Assembly: GCA_023375785.1 (NCBI GenBank)
Contig: SZWC01023086.1
Coordinates: forward strand, 18,308 to 41,128
Origin: Penium margaritaceum
Taxonomy: Eukaryota; Streptophyta; Zygnematophyceae; Desmidiales; Peniaceae
Length of the DNA: 22,821 nucleotides
Direction of reading: 5' to 3'
Part shown: piece after piece, positions 9,551 through 21,000 of the stretch
Position numbering within the stretch: position 1 is the first letter of the stretch
Layout of the letters: the number at the start of each line of letters is the position of its first letter
Position numbers and translations under genes: made by a program
Notes under the pieces: model-generated
The model's database searches: none
What the model was told of the DNA's origin: nothing
Seen by the model: only the letters and a program-made list of their open reading frames with translations

Positions 9551-9820
9551 GGTCAGAAACACCCTGGTCAGAGACACCGTGGTCAGAAACACACTGGTCA
9601 GAAACACAGTGGTCACAAATACAGTGGTTAGAAACACAGCGGTCAGAAATACCATGGTCTGAAACACACTGGTCAGAAACACAGTGGTCAGAAACACCCT
9701 GGTCAGAGACACCGTGGTCAGAAACACACTGGTCAGAAACACAGTGGTCACAAATACAGTGGTTAGAAACACAGCGGTCAGAAATACCATGGTCTGAAAC
9801 ACACTGGTCAGAAACAAAGT
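9551..9820 (+). repeat. 135-bp (9-unit) tandem duplication
   Basis: The copies at 9551-9685 and 9686-9820 share CACCCT, GGTCAGAGACACCGT, GGTCACAAATAC, GGTTAGAAACACAGC, GGTCAGAAATACCAT and GGTCTGAAAC units. It follows directly on the 90-bp duplication and overlaps the left end of a larger one, so three duplication events are stacked here. Confidence 0.93.
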
Positions 9821-10390
9821 TGTCAAAAACACAATGGTCAGAAACACACTGGTAAGAAACACACTGGTCAGAAACACACTGGTCAGAAACACATTGGTCA
9901 TGAAAACAGTGGTCAGAAACACAGTGGTCAGGAACACAGTGGCTATAAACACAGTGGTCAGAAACACCGTGTTCAGAAACACACTGGCCACAAATACACT
10001 GGTGAGAGACACAGTGGTCACAAACACAGTGGTCAGAAACACAGCGGTCATAAACATTCTGGTCACAAATACAGTGGTTAGAAACACAGCGGTCAGAAAT
10101 ACCATGGTCTGAAACACACTGGTCAGAAACACAGTTGTCAAAAACACAATGGTCAGAAACACAGTTGTCAAAAACACACTGGTAAGAAACACACTGGTCA
10201 GAAACACACTGGTCAGAAACACATTGGTCATGAAAACAGTGGTCAGAAACACAGTGGTCAGGAATACAGTGGCTAGAAACACAGTGGTCAGAAACACCGT
10301 GTTCAGAAACACACTGGCCACAAATACACTGGTGAGAGACACAGTGGTCACAAACACAGTGGTCAGAAACACAGCGGTCATAAACATTCT
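9746..10390 (+). repeat. Tandem duplication of 21 units (315 bp), second copy 22 units
   Basis: Copy 1 (9746-10060) and copy 2 (10061-10390) are adjacent. Both start with GGTCACAAATACAGT and GGTTAGAAACACAGC and both include ACCATGGTCTGAAAC, GGTCATGAAAAC, CACCGTGTTCAG, GGCCACAAATAC, GGTGAGAGAC and AAACATTCTGG. Copy 2 has one extra 15-bp unit of the TGTCAAAAACAC type near 10151-10180, so the offset goes from 315 to 330 bp. Scattered substitutions, such as GGCTATAAAC versus GGCTAGAAAC, make it somewhat older than the identical 105-bp duplications. Confidence 0.9.
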
Positions 10391-10395
10391 GGTCA

Positions 10396-11005
10396 GGAAC
10401 ACAATGGTCAGAAACACAGTTGTCAGGATCATAGTGGTCAGAAACTGGCTGTTCATAATCACACTGGTCAGAAACACAGAGGTCAGAAACACACTGGTCA
10501 GTAACACAGTGGTCAGAAGCACACCGGTCAGAAACACACTGGTTAGAAACACACTTGTCAGAAACATAGTGGTCATAGACACACTGGTCAGGAACACACT
10601 GGTTATAAACACGTTGGTCAGAAACATGCTGGTCAGAAACACACTGGTCATAAACGCACTGGTCCAAAACACACTGTTCAGGAACACACTGGTCAGAAAC
10701 ACACTTGTCAGAAACATTGTGGTGAGAAACACAGTGGTCAGAAACACAGTGGTCATAAACACAGTGGTCAGAAACACGGTGGTCAGAAGCACAGTGGTCA
10801 GAAACGCAGTGGTCTGAAACACACTGGTCAGAAACTCCATGGTCAGAAACACACTGGTCAGAAATACAGTTGTCAGAATTACACTGGTCAGAAACACAGT
10901 GGTCAGAAACACTGTGGTCAGAAACAAAGTGGCCAGAAACACAGTGGTCAGAAACACACTGGTCAGAAACTCGGTGGTCAGAAACACGCTTGTCTGGAAC
11001 ACACA
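10396..11005 (+). repeat. Diverged 15-bp monomers
   Basis: About 40 units in constant phase with no higher-order period. Some are unusual, such as GGTCAGGATCATAGT and GAAACTGGCTG near 10420-10450 and CAGAATTAC near 10875. No gene-like feature is seen. Confidence 0.87.
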
Positions 11006-11215
11006 GGTTAGAAACACTGTGGTCAGAAACACAGTGGTCAGAAACACAGTGGTCGGAAACACACTGGTCAGAAATACACTGGTCAGAAACACACTGGTCA
11101 AAAACACACTGGTCAGAAACACTGTGGTCAGAAACACAGTGGTCAGAAACACAGTGGTCGGAAACACACTGGTCAGAAATACACTGGTCAGAAACACACT
11201 GGTCAAAAACACACT
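11006..11215 (+). repeat. 105-bp (7-unit) tandem duplication
   Basis: The copies at 11006-11110 and 11111-11215 share the order CACTGT, consensus, consensus, GGTCGGAAAC, GGTCAGAAATACACT, CACACT, GGTCAAAAAC. One difference is seen, GGTTAG versus GGTCAG in the first unit. Confidence 0.94.
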
Positions 11216-11425
11216 GGTCAGAAACACTCTGGTCAGAAACACACTGGTCATAAACCTAGTAATGATAAACACAGTGGTCAGAAACACGGTGGTCAGAAAC
11301 TCGATGGTCAGAAACGCAGTGGTCCAAAACCCTGTGGTCAGCAACACAGTGGTCAGAAACGTAGTGGTCAGAAACACAGTGGTCAGGAACACACTGGTCA
11401 GAAACACTGTGGTCCAAAACACAGT

Positions 11426-11635
11426 GGTCGGAAACACAGTGGTCAGAACCTCAGTGCTCCGAAACACAGTGGTCAGAAACACAGTGGTCTGAAACACAGT
11501 GGTCAGAAACATAGTTGTGAGGAACACAGTGGTCGGAAACACAGTGGTCAGAACCTCAGTGCTCCGAAACACAGTGGTCAGAAACACAGTGGTCTGAAAC
11601 ACAGTGGTCAGAAACATAGTTGTGAGGAACACAGT
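11426..11635 (+). repeat. 105-bp (7-unit) tandem duplication
   Basis: The copies at 11426-11530 and 11531-11635 look identical and carry the distinctive GGTCAGAACCTCAGT, GCTCCGAAAC, GGTCTGAAAC, CATAGT and TGTGAGGAAC units. The sequence departs at 11636 with TGTCGGAAACGC. Confidence 0.95.
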
Positions 11636-12380
11636 TGTCGGAAACGCAGTGGTCAGAACGCCAGTGGTCAGAAAGGCAGTGGTCAGAAACATAGTGGTCA
11701 GAAACACAGTGGTTATAAATACAGTGGTCAGAAACACAGTGGTCAGAAACACAATGGTCAGAAACATATTGGTCATAAACACACAGGTCATAAACACAGT
11801 GGTCACGAACACAGTGGTCAGAAACACAGTGGTCACAAACACACTGGTCAGAAACACAGTGGTCAGAAACACACTAGACGGAAACACGGTGGTCTCAAAC
11901 ACACTGGTCAGAAACACGGTTGTCACAAACACAAGGTCATAAACACAGTGGTAGGAAATTCAATGGTCTGAAACACACTGGTCAGAAACAGAGTGGTCAG
12001 AAACACTGTGGTAAGAAAACACACTGCCCTGAAACACAGTGGTCAGAAACACAGTGGTAAGAAACACACTGGTCATAAACAAACTGGTCAGAAATACACA
12101 GGTCAGAAACACACTGCTCAGAGACACACTTGTAAGAAACACACGGGTCAGAAACACAGTGGTCAGAAGCACATTGGTCAGAAATGCACTGGTCAGAAAC
12201 ACACTGGTCAGAAACACAGTGGTCAGAAACACAGTGGTCAGAAACACAGTGCTCAGAAACACAGTGGTCAGAAAGAGTGGTCAGAAACACGCTGGTCTGA
12301 AACACAGTGGTCCGAAACTCTGTGGTCAGAAACAGGCTGGACAGAAACACAGTGATCATAAACACAGTGGCCATAAACAC
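11636..12380 (+). repeat. Diverged monomers with a cluster of indel units
   Basis: About 50 units. The 15-bp phase changes three times here: a 14-bp unit at 11921-11934, a 16-bp unit at 12010-12025 (the only insertion I found in the window, GTAAGAAAACACACTG) and a 13-bp unit at 12266-12278 (GGTCAGAAAGAGT). This cluster lies directly upstream of the 208-bp HOR, whose own unit also contains a 13-bp monomer. Confidence 0.88.
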
Positions 12381-15300
12381 AGTGGTCTGAAATACACTGG
12401 TCAGAGACATGCTGGTCAGAAACACAGCGGTCAGACCCACCATGGTCACAAACACACTGGCCAGATACAGACTGGTCAGAAACACGGTGGTCTGAAAAAC
12501 ACTGGTCAGGAACACAGTGGTCAGAGACACACTGCTCAGAAATGTTGTGGTCAGAAACACACGGGTCATAAACACTGTCTTCAGAAACAGTGGTCTGAAA
12601 TACACTGGTCAGAGACATGCTGGTCAGAAACACAGCGGTCAGACCCACCATGGTCACAAACACACTGGCCAGATACAGACTGGTCAGAAACACGGTGGTC
12701 TGAAAAACACTGGTCAGGAACACAGTGGTCAGAGACACACTGCTCAGAAATGTTGTGGTCAGAAACACACGGGTCATAAACACTGTCTTCAGAAACAGTG
12801 GTCTGAAATACACTGGTCAGAGACATGCTGGTCAGAAACACAGCGGTCAGACCCACCATGGTCACAAACACACTGGCCAGATACAGACTGGTCAGAAACA
12901 CGGTGGTCTGAAAAACACTGGTCAGGAACACAGTGGTCAGAGACACACTGCTCAGAAATGTTGTGGTCAGAAACACACGGGTCATAAACACTGTCTTCAG
13001 AAACAGTGGTCTGAAATACACTGGTCAGAGACATGCTGGTCAGAAACACAGCGGTCAGACCCACCATGGTCACAAACACACTGGCCAGATACAGACTGGT
13101 CAGAAACACGGTGGTCTGAAAAACACTGGTCAGGAACACAGTGGTCAGAGACACACTGCTCAGAAATGTTGTGGTCAGAAACACACGGGTCATAAACACT
13201 GTCTTCAGAAACAGTGGTCTGAAATACACTGGTCAGAGACATGCTGGTCAGAAACACAGCGGTCAGACCCACCATGGTCACAAACACACTGGCCAGATAC
13301 AGACTGGTCAGAAACACGGTGGTCTGAAAAACACTGGTCAGGAACACAGTGGTCAGAGACACACTGCTCAGAAATGTTGTGGTCAGAAACACACGGGTCA
13401 TAAACACTGTCTTCAGAAACAGTGGTCTGAAATACACTGGTCAGAGACATGCTGGTCAGAAACACAGCGGTCAGACCCACCATGGTCACAAACACACTGG
13501 CCAGATACAGACTGGTCAGAAACACGGTGGTCTGAAAAACACTGGTCAGGAACACAGTGGTCAGAGACACACTGCTCAGAAATGTTGTGGTCAGAAACAC
13601 ACGGGTCATAAACACTGTCTTCAGAAACAGTGGTCTGAAATACACTGGTCAGAGACATGCTGGTCAGAAACACAGCGGTCAGACCCACCATGGTCACAAA
13701 CACACTGGCCAGATACAGACTGGTCAGAAACACGGTGGTCTGAAAAACACTGGTCAGGAACACAGTGGTCAGAGACACACTGCTCAGAAATGTTGTGGTC
13801 AGAAACACACGGGTCATAAACACTGTCTTCAGAAACAGTGGTCTGAAATACACTGGTCAGAGACATGCTGGTCAGAAACACAGCGGTCAGACCCACCATG
13901 GTCACAAACACACTGGCCAGATACAGACTGGTCAGAAACACGGTGGTCTGAAAAACACTGGTCAGGAACACAGTGGTCAGAGACACACTGCTCAGAAATG
14001 TTGTGGTCAGAAACACACGGGTCATAAACACTGTCTTCAGAAACAGTGGTCTGAAATACACTGGTCAGAGACATGCTGGTCAGAAACACAGCGGTCAGAC
14101 CCACCATGGTCACAAACACACTGGCCAGATACAGACTGGTCAGAAACACGGTGGTCTGAAAAACACTGGTCAGGAACACAGTGGTCAGAGACACACTGCT
14201 CAGAAATGTTGTGGTCAGAAACACACGGGTCATAAACACTGTCTTCAGAAACAGTGGTCTGAAATACACTGGTCAGAGACATGCTGGTCAGAAACACAGC
14301 GGTCAGACCCACCATGGTCACAAACACACTGGCCAGATACAGACTGGTCAGAAACACGGTGGTCTGAAAAACACTGGTCAGGAACACAGTGGTCAGAGAC
14401 ACACTGCTCAGAAATGTTGTGGTCAGAAACACACGGGTCATAAACACTGTCTTCAGAAACAGTGGTCTGAAATACACTGGTCAGAGACATGCTGGTCAGA
14501 AACACAGCGGTCAGACCCACCATGGTCACAAACACACTGGCCAGATACAGACTGGTCAGAAACACGGTGGTCTGAAAAACACTGGTCAGGAACACAGTGG
14601 TCAGAGACACACTGCTCAGAAATGTTGTGGTCAGAAACACACGGGTCATAAACACTGTCTTCAGAAACAGTGGTCTGAAATACACTGGTCAGAGACATGC
14701 TGGTCAGAAACACAGCGGTCAGACCCACCATGGTCACAAACACACTGGCCAGATACAGACTGGTCAGAAACACGGTGGTCTGAAAAACACTGGTCAGGAA
14801 CACAGTGGTCAGAGACACACTGCTCAGAAATGTTGTGGTCAGAAACACACGGGTCATAAACACTGTCTTCAGAAACAGTGGTCTGAAATACACTGGTCAG
14901 AGACATGCTGGTCAGAAACACAGCGGTCAGACCCACCATGGTCACAAACACACTGGCCAGATACAGACTGGTCAGAAACACGGTGGTCTGAAAAACACTG
15001 GTCAGGAACACAGTGGTCAGAGACACACTGCTCAGAAATGTTGTGGTCAGAAACACACGGGTCATAAACACTGTCTTCAGAAACAGTGGTCTGAAATACA
15101 CTGGTCAGAGACATGCTGGTCAGAAACACAGCGGTCAGACCCACCATGGTCACAAACACACTGGCCAGATACAGACTGGTCAGAAACACGGTGGTCTGAA
15201 AAACACTGGTCAGGAACACAGTGGTCAGAGACACACTGCTCAGAAATGTTGTGGTCAGAAACACACGGGTCATAAACACTGTCTTCAGAAACAGTGGTCT

Positions 15301-16286
15301 GAAATACACTGGTCAGAGACATGCTGGTCAGAAACACAGCGGTCAGACCCACCATGGTCACAAACACACTGGCCAGATACAGACTGGTCAGAAACACGGT
15401 GGTCTGAAAAACACTGGTCAGGAACACAGTGGTCAGAGACACACTGCTCAGAAATGTTGTGGTCAGAAACACACGGGTCATAAACACTGTCTTCAGAAAC
15501 AGTGGTCTGAAATACACTGGTCAGAGACATGCTGGTCAGAAACACAGCGGTCAGACCCACCATGGTCACAAACACACTGGCCAGATACAGACTGGTCAGA
15601 AACACGGTGGTCTGAAAAACACTGGTCAGGAACACAGTGGTCAGAGACACACTGCTCAGAAATGTTGTGGTCAGAAACACACGGGTCATAAACACTGTCT
15701 TCAGAAACAGTGGTCTGAAATACACTGGTCAGAGACATGCTGGTCAGAAACACAGCGGTCAGACCCACCATGGTCACAAACACACTGGCCAGATACAGAC
15801 TGGTCAGAAACACGGTGGTCTGAAAAACACTGGTCAGGAACACAGTGGTCAGAGACACACTGCTCAGAAATGTTGTGGTCAGAAACACACGGGTCATAAA
15901 CACTGTCTTCAGAAACAGTGGTCTGAAATACACTGGTCAGAGACATGCTGGTCAGAAACACAGCGGTCAGACCCACCATGGTCACAAACACACTGGCCAG
16001 ATACAGACTGGTCAGAAACACGGTGGTCTGAAAAACACTGGTCAGGAACACAGTGGTCAGAGACACACTGCTCAGAAATGTTGTGGTCAGAAACACACGG
16101 GTCATAAACACTGTCTTCAGAAACAGTGGTCTGAAATACACTGGTCAGAGACATGCTGGTCAGAAACACAGCGGTCAGACCCACCATGGTCACAAACACA
16201 CTGGCCAGATACAGACTGGTCAGAAACACGGTGGTCTGAAAAACACTGGTCAGGAACACAGTGGTCAGAGACACACTGCTCAGAAA
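12381..16286 (+). repeat. 208-bp higher-order repeat, about 18.8 copies
   Basis: A 14-unit period of 208 bp: thirteen 15-bp units plus one 13-bp unit (CTTCAGAAACAGT). Markers are GGTCTGAAATACACT, GAGACATGCT, GACCCACCATGG, GGCCAGATACAG, GGTCTGAAAAAC, GCTCAGAAATGTTGT, ACACGGGTCATAAAC and TGTCTTCAG. Copies begin at 12381 and every 208 bp. There are 18 complete copies (12381-16124) and a last one from 16125 that breaks off at 16286, where CACGCAGG replaces TGTTGTGG. Copies look identical by eye. Because 208 is not divisible by three, any frame shifts at each copy boundary. Each copy has one CCATGG and one TGGCCA site and several CpGs. Confidence 0.97.
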
Positions 16287-16800
16287 CACGCAGGTCAGAA
16301 ACACAGTGGTCAGAAGCACAGTGGTCAGAAACACAGTGGTCAGAAACTCATTGGTGAGAAACACATTGGTCAAAAGCAGTGGTCACAAACATACTGGCCA
16401 GAAACACACAGGTCAGAAACACACACGTCAGAAACACACAATTCGGAAACACACTGGTTAGAAAAACAGCGGTCAGAAACACACTGGTCAGAAACACACT
16501 GTTCGGAAACACACTGGTTAGAAAAACAGCGGTCAGAAACACACTGGTCAGAAACACACTGGTCAGAAAAACAACAGTCACAAACACACTGGTCAGAAAC
16601 ACATTGGTCAGATACACAGTCGTCGGAAACACACTCGTTATAATCACCCTGGTCAGAAACACAGTGGTCAGAAACACACTGGTCAGAAACACACGGGTCA
16701 AAAACACAGTGGTCAGAAACACGGTGGTCAGAAAGGCAGTGGTCAGAAACACAGTGGTCGGAAAGACAGTGGTCGGAAACACAGTGGTCAGAAACACACT
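16287..16800 (+). repeat. Diverged monomers with a 60-bp duplication and a 13-bp unit
   Basis: A 13-bp unit at 16368-16380 (GGTCAAAAGCAGT) resets the phase. At 16441-16500 and 16501-16560 a 60-bp four-unit block (TTCGGAAAC, GGTTAGAAAAACAGC, two CACACT units) is tandemly duplicated. The rest are single diverged units, including CGTTATAATCACCCT near 16636. Nothing gene-like is seen. Confidence 0.88.
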
Positions 16801-17010
16801 CGTCAGAAACACCCTGGTCAGAAACACAATGGTCAGAAACACACTGTTCAGAAACACGGTGGTGAGAAACATAATGGTCAGAAACGCAGCTGTTAAAAAC
16901 ACAGTGGTCAGAAACACCCTGGTCAGAAACACAATGGTCAGAAACACACTGTTCAGAAACACAGTGGTGAGAAACATAATGGTCAGAAACGCAGCTGTTA
17001 AAAACACAGT
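16801..17010 (+). repeat. 105-bp (7-unit) tandem duplication
   Basis: The copies at 16801-16905 and 16906-17010 share CACCCT, CACAAT, CACACT, GTTCAGAAAC, GGTGAGAAACATAAT, GAAACGCAGC and TGTTAAAAAC. Two differences are seen: CGTCAG versus GGTCAG at the start, and CGGT versus CAGT. Confidence 0.94.
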
Positions 17011-17070
17011 GGTCAGAAACACATTGGTCACAAACACACTGGTCAAAAACACACTGGTAAGAAACACATC

Positions 17071-17338
17071 GGTCAGAAATACACTGGTCAGAAACACAGT
17101 GGTGAGAAACACATTGTTCAGGAACACGCTGGTCAGAAACACAGTGGTCAGAAGCACAGTGGTCAAAAACACAGTGGGCACAAACACACTGGTCAGAAAC
17201 ACTGTGGACAGAAAAACACTTTTCAGAAACACACTGGTCATAAATACAGTGGTCACAAACACACTGGTCAGACACACACTGGTCAGAAACACTGTGGTCA
17301 GACCTCCAGTGGTCAGAAACACACTCGTCAGAAACACG
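17071..17338 (+). repeat. Segmental duplication, copy 1 (partner at 22554-22821)
   Basis: Eighteen units match 22554 to the right edge of the window, unit for unit at an offset of 5483 bp, with about 14 differences (roughly 95% identity by eye). Shared rare units are GGTGAGAAACACATT, GTTCAG...CACGCT, GAAGCACAGT, GGGCA-AAAC, GGACA, and GGTCAGACCTCCAGT, the last found only in these two places. The 119-bp HOR lies between the copies. Confidence 0.9.
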
Positions 17339-18090
17339 CTGGTCATTAACACACTGGTCAGAAACACAAAGGTCAGAAACACACTAGTCAGAAACACACT
17401 AGTCAGAAACACACTGGTCAAAAACACACTTATCAGAAACACAGTGGTCATAAACACAGTGGTCAGAAACACAGTGGTCATAAACACAGCGGTCAGATAC
17501 ACACTGGTCAGAAACACATTGGTCATAAACACCTTGGTCAGAAACACAGAGGTAAGAAACACGGTGGTCAGAAACACTGTGGTCAGAAACACATTGGTCA
17601 GAAATACAGTGGTCAGAAACACAGTAGTCAGAAACACGGTGGTCAAACCGACAGTGGTCGAAAACACACTGGTCAGAAACACACTGGTAAGAAACACACT
17701 GGTCATAACCACACTGGTCAGAAGCATACTGGTCAGAAACACACTGGTCAGAAACACACTGGCCAGAAACACACTGGTCAAAAACACACTGGTCAGAAAC
17801 ACAGTGGTCAGAAACACACTGGTCAGAAACACATTGGTCAGAAACACACTGGTCAAAAACACACTGGTCAGAAACACAGTGGTCAGAAACACACTGGTCA
17901 GAAACACATTGGTCATAAACACCTTGGTCAGAAACACACTGGTCAGAAACACACTGGTCAGAAACACACTGGTCAGAAACACAATGGTCAGAAACACACT
18001 AGTCAGAAACACAGTGGTCATAAACACAGTGGTCAGAAACACAGTGGTCATAAACACAGCGGTCAACAACTCACTGTTCAGAAACACAGT
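17339..18090 (+). repeat. Diverged monomers rich in CACACT units, with a 75-bp duplication
   Basis: About 50 units in constant phase. A 75-bp five-unit duplication lies at 17761-17835 and 17836-17910 (GG(C/T)CAG, GGTCAAAAAC, consensus, CACACT, CACATT). Runs with alternating GGTCATAAAC occur at about 17448-17500 and again at about 18010-18060, and the AAACACCTTGG unit occurs at about 17527 and about 17917, hinting at an older duplication with reordering. No gene-like feature is seen. Confidence 0.86.
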
Positions 18091-21000
18091 GGTCGGAAAC
18101 ACAGTGGCCAGAAGCACAGTGGTCAGAAACATAGTGATCATAAACACATTGGTCAGAACACGCTGGTCAAAAACACAGTGATCAGAAAGACACTAGTCAG
18201 AAACACAGTGGTCGGAAACACAGTGGCCAGAAGCACAGTGGTCAGAAACATAGTGATCATAAACACATTGGTCAGAACACGCTGGTCAAAAACACAGTGA
18301 TCAGAAAGACACTAGTCAGAAACACAGTGGTCGGAAACACAGTGGCCAGAAGCACAGTGGTCAGAAACATAGTGATCATAAACACATTGGTCAGAACACG
18401 CTGGTCAAAAACACAGTGATCAGAAAGACACTAGTCAGAAACACAGTGGTCGGAAACACAGTGGCCAGAAGCACAGTGGTCAGAAACATAGTGATCATAA
18501 ACACATTGGTCAGAACACGCTGGTCAAAAACACAGTGATCAGAAAGACACTAGTCAGAAACACAGTGGTCGGAAACACAGTGGCCAGAAGCACAGTGGTC
18601 AGAAACATAGTGATCATAAACACATTGGTCAGAACACGCTGGTCAAAAACACAGTGATCAGAAAGACACTAGTCAGAAACACAGTGGTCGGAAACACAGT
18701 GGCCAGAAGCACAGTGGTCAGAAACATAGTGATCATAAACACATTGGTCAGAACACGCTGGTCAAAAACACAGTGATCAGAAAGACACTAGTCAGAAACA
18801 CAGTGGTCGGAAACACAGTGGCCAGAAGCACAGTGGTCAGAAACATAGTGATCATAAACACATTGGTCAGAACACGCTGGTCAAAAACACAGTGATCAGA
18901 AAGACACTAGTCAGAAACACAGTGGTCGGAAACACAGTGGCCAGAAGCACAGTGGTCAGAAACATAGTGATCATAAACACATTGGTCAGAACACGCTGGT
19001 CAAAAACACAGTGATCAGAAAGACACTAGTCAGAAACACAGTGGTCGGAAACACAGTGGCCAGAAGCACAGTGGTCAGAAACATAGTGATCATAAACACA
19101 TTGGTCAGAACACGCTGGTCAAAAACACAGTGATCAGAAAGACACTAGTCAGAAACACAGTGGTCGGAAACACAGTGGCCAGAAGCACAGTGGTCAGAAA
19201 CATAGTGATCATAAACACATTGGTCAGAACACGCTGGTCAAAAACACAGTGATCAGAAAGACACTAGTCAGAAACACAGTGGTCGGAAACACAGTGGCCA
19301 GAAGCACAGTGGTCAGAAACATAGTGATCATAAACACATTGGTCAGAACACGCTGGTCAAAAACACAGTGATCAGAAAGACACTAGTCAGAAACACAGTG
19401 GTCGGAAACACAGTGGCCAGAAGCACAGTGGTCAGAAACATAGTGATCATAAACACATTGGTCAGAACACGCTGGTCAAAAACACAGTGATCAGAAAGAC
19501 ACTAGTCAGAAACACAGTGGTCGGAAACACAGTGGCCAGAAGCACAGTGGTCAGAAACATAGTGATCATAAACACATTGGTCAGAACACGCTGGTCAAAA
19601 ACACAGTGATCAGAAAGACACTAGTCAGAAACACAGTGGTCGGAAACACAGTGGCCAGAAGCACAGTGGTCAGAAACATAGTGATCATAAACACATTGGT
19701 CAGAACACGCTGGTCAAAAACACAGTGATCAGAAAGACACTAGTCAGAAACACAGTGGTCGGAAACACAGTGGCCAGAAGCACAGTGGTCAGAAACATAG
19801 TGATCATAAACACATTGGTCAGAACACGCTGGTCAAAAACACAGTGATCAGAAAGACACTAGTCAGAAACACAGTGGTCGGAAACACAGTGGCCAGAAGC
19901 ACAGTGGTCAGAAACATAGTGATCATAAACACATTGGTCAGAACACGCTGGTCAAAAACACAGTGATCAGAAAGACACTAGTCAGAAACACAGTGGTCGG
20001 AAACACAGTGGCCAGAAGCACAGTGGTCAGAAACATAGTGATCATAAACACATTGGTCAGAACACGCTGGTCAAAAACACAGTGATCAGAAAGACACTAG
20101 TCAGAAACACAGTGGTCGGAAACACAGTGGCCAGAAGCACAGTGGTCAGAAACATAGTGATCATAAACACATTGGTCAGAACACGCTGGTCAAAAACACA
20201 GTGATCAGAAAGACACTAGTCAGAAACACAGTGGTCGGAAACACAGTGGCCAGAAGCACAGTGGTCAGAAACATAGTGATCATAAACACATTGGTCAGAA
20301 CACGCTGGTCAAAAACACAGTGATCAGAAAGACACTAGTCAGAAACACAGTGGTCGGAAACACAGTGGCCAGAAGCACAGTGGTCAGAAACATAGTGATC
20401 ATAAACACATTGGTCAGAACACGCTGGTCAAAAACACAGTGATCAGAAAGACACTAGTCAGAAACACAGTGGTCGGAAACACAGTGGCCAGAAGCACAGT
20501 GGTCAGAAACATAGTGATCATAAACACATTGGTCAGAACACGCTGGTCAAAAACACAGTGATCAGAAAGACACTAGTCAGAAACACAGTGGTCGGAAACA
20601 CAGTGGCCAGAAGCACAGTGGTCAGAAACATAGTGATCATAAACACATTGGTCAGAACACGCTGGTCAAAAACACAGTGATCAGAAAGACACTAGTCAGA
20701 AACACAGTGGTCGGAAACACAGTGGCCAGAAGCACAGTGGTCAGAAACATAGTGATCATAAACACATTGGTCAGAACACGCTGGTCAAAAACACAGTGAT
20801 CAGAAAGACACTAGTCAGAAACACAGTGGTCGGAAACACAGTGGCCAGAAGCACAGTGGTCAGAAACATAGTGATCATAAACACATTGGTCAGAACACGC
20901 TGGTCAAAAACACAGTGATCAGAAAGACACTAGTCAGAAACACAGTGGTCGGAAACACAGTGGCCAGAAGCACAGTGGTCAGAAACATAGTGATCATAAA

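Noticed and set aside
12517..16107. A series of identical 156- and 146-residue ORFs spaced 208 bp apart, looking like a gene family
   Set aside because: They are frame-shifted windows of the 208-bp HOR, overlap each other on both strands, and each starts at a different frame because 208 is not a multiple of three.
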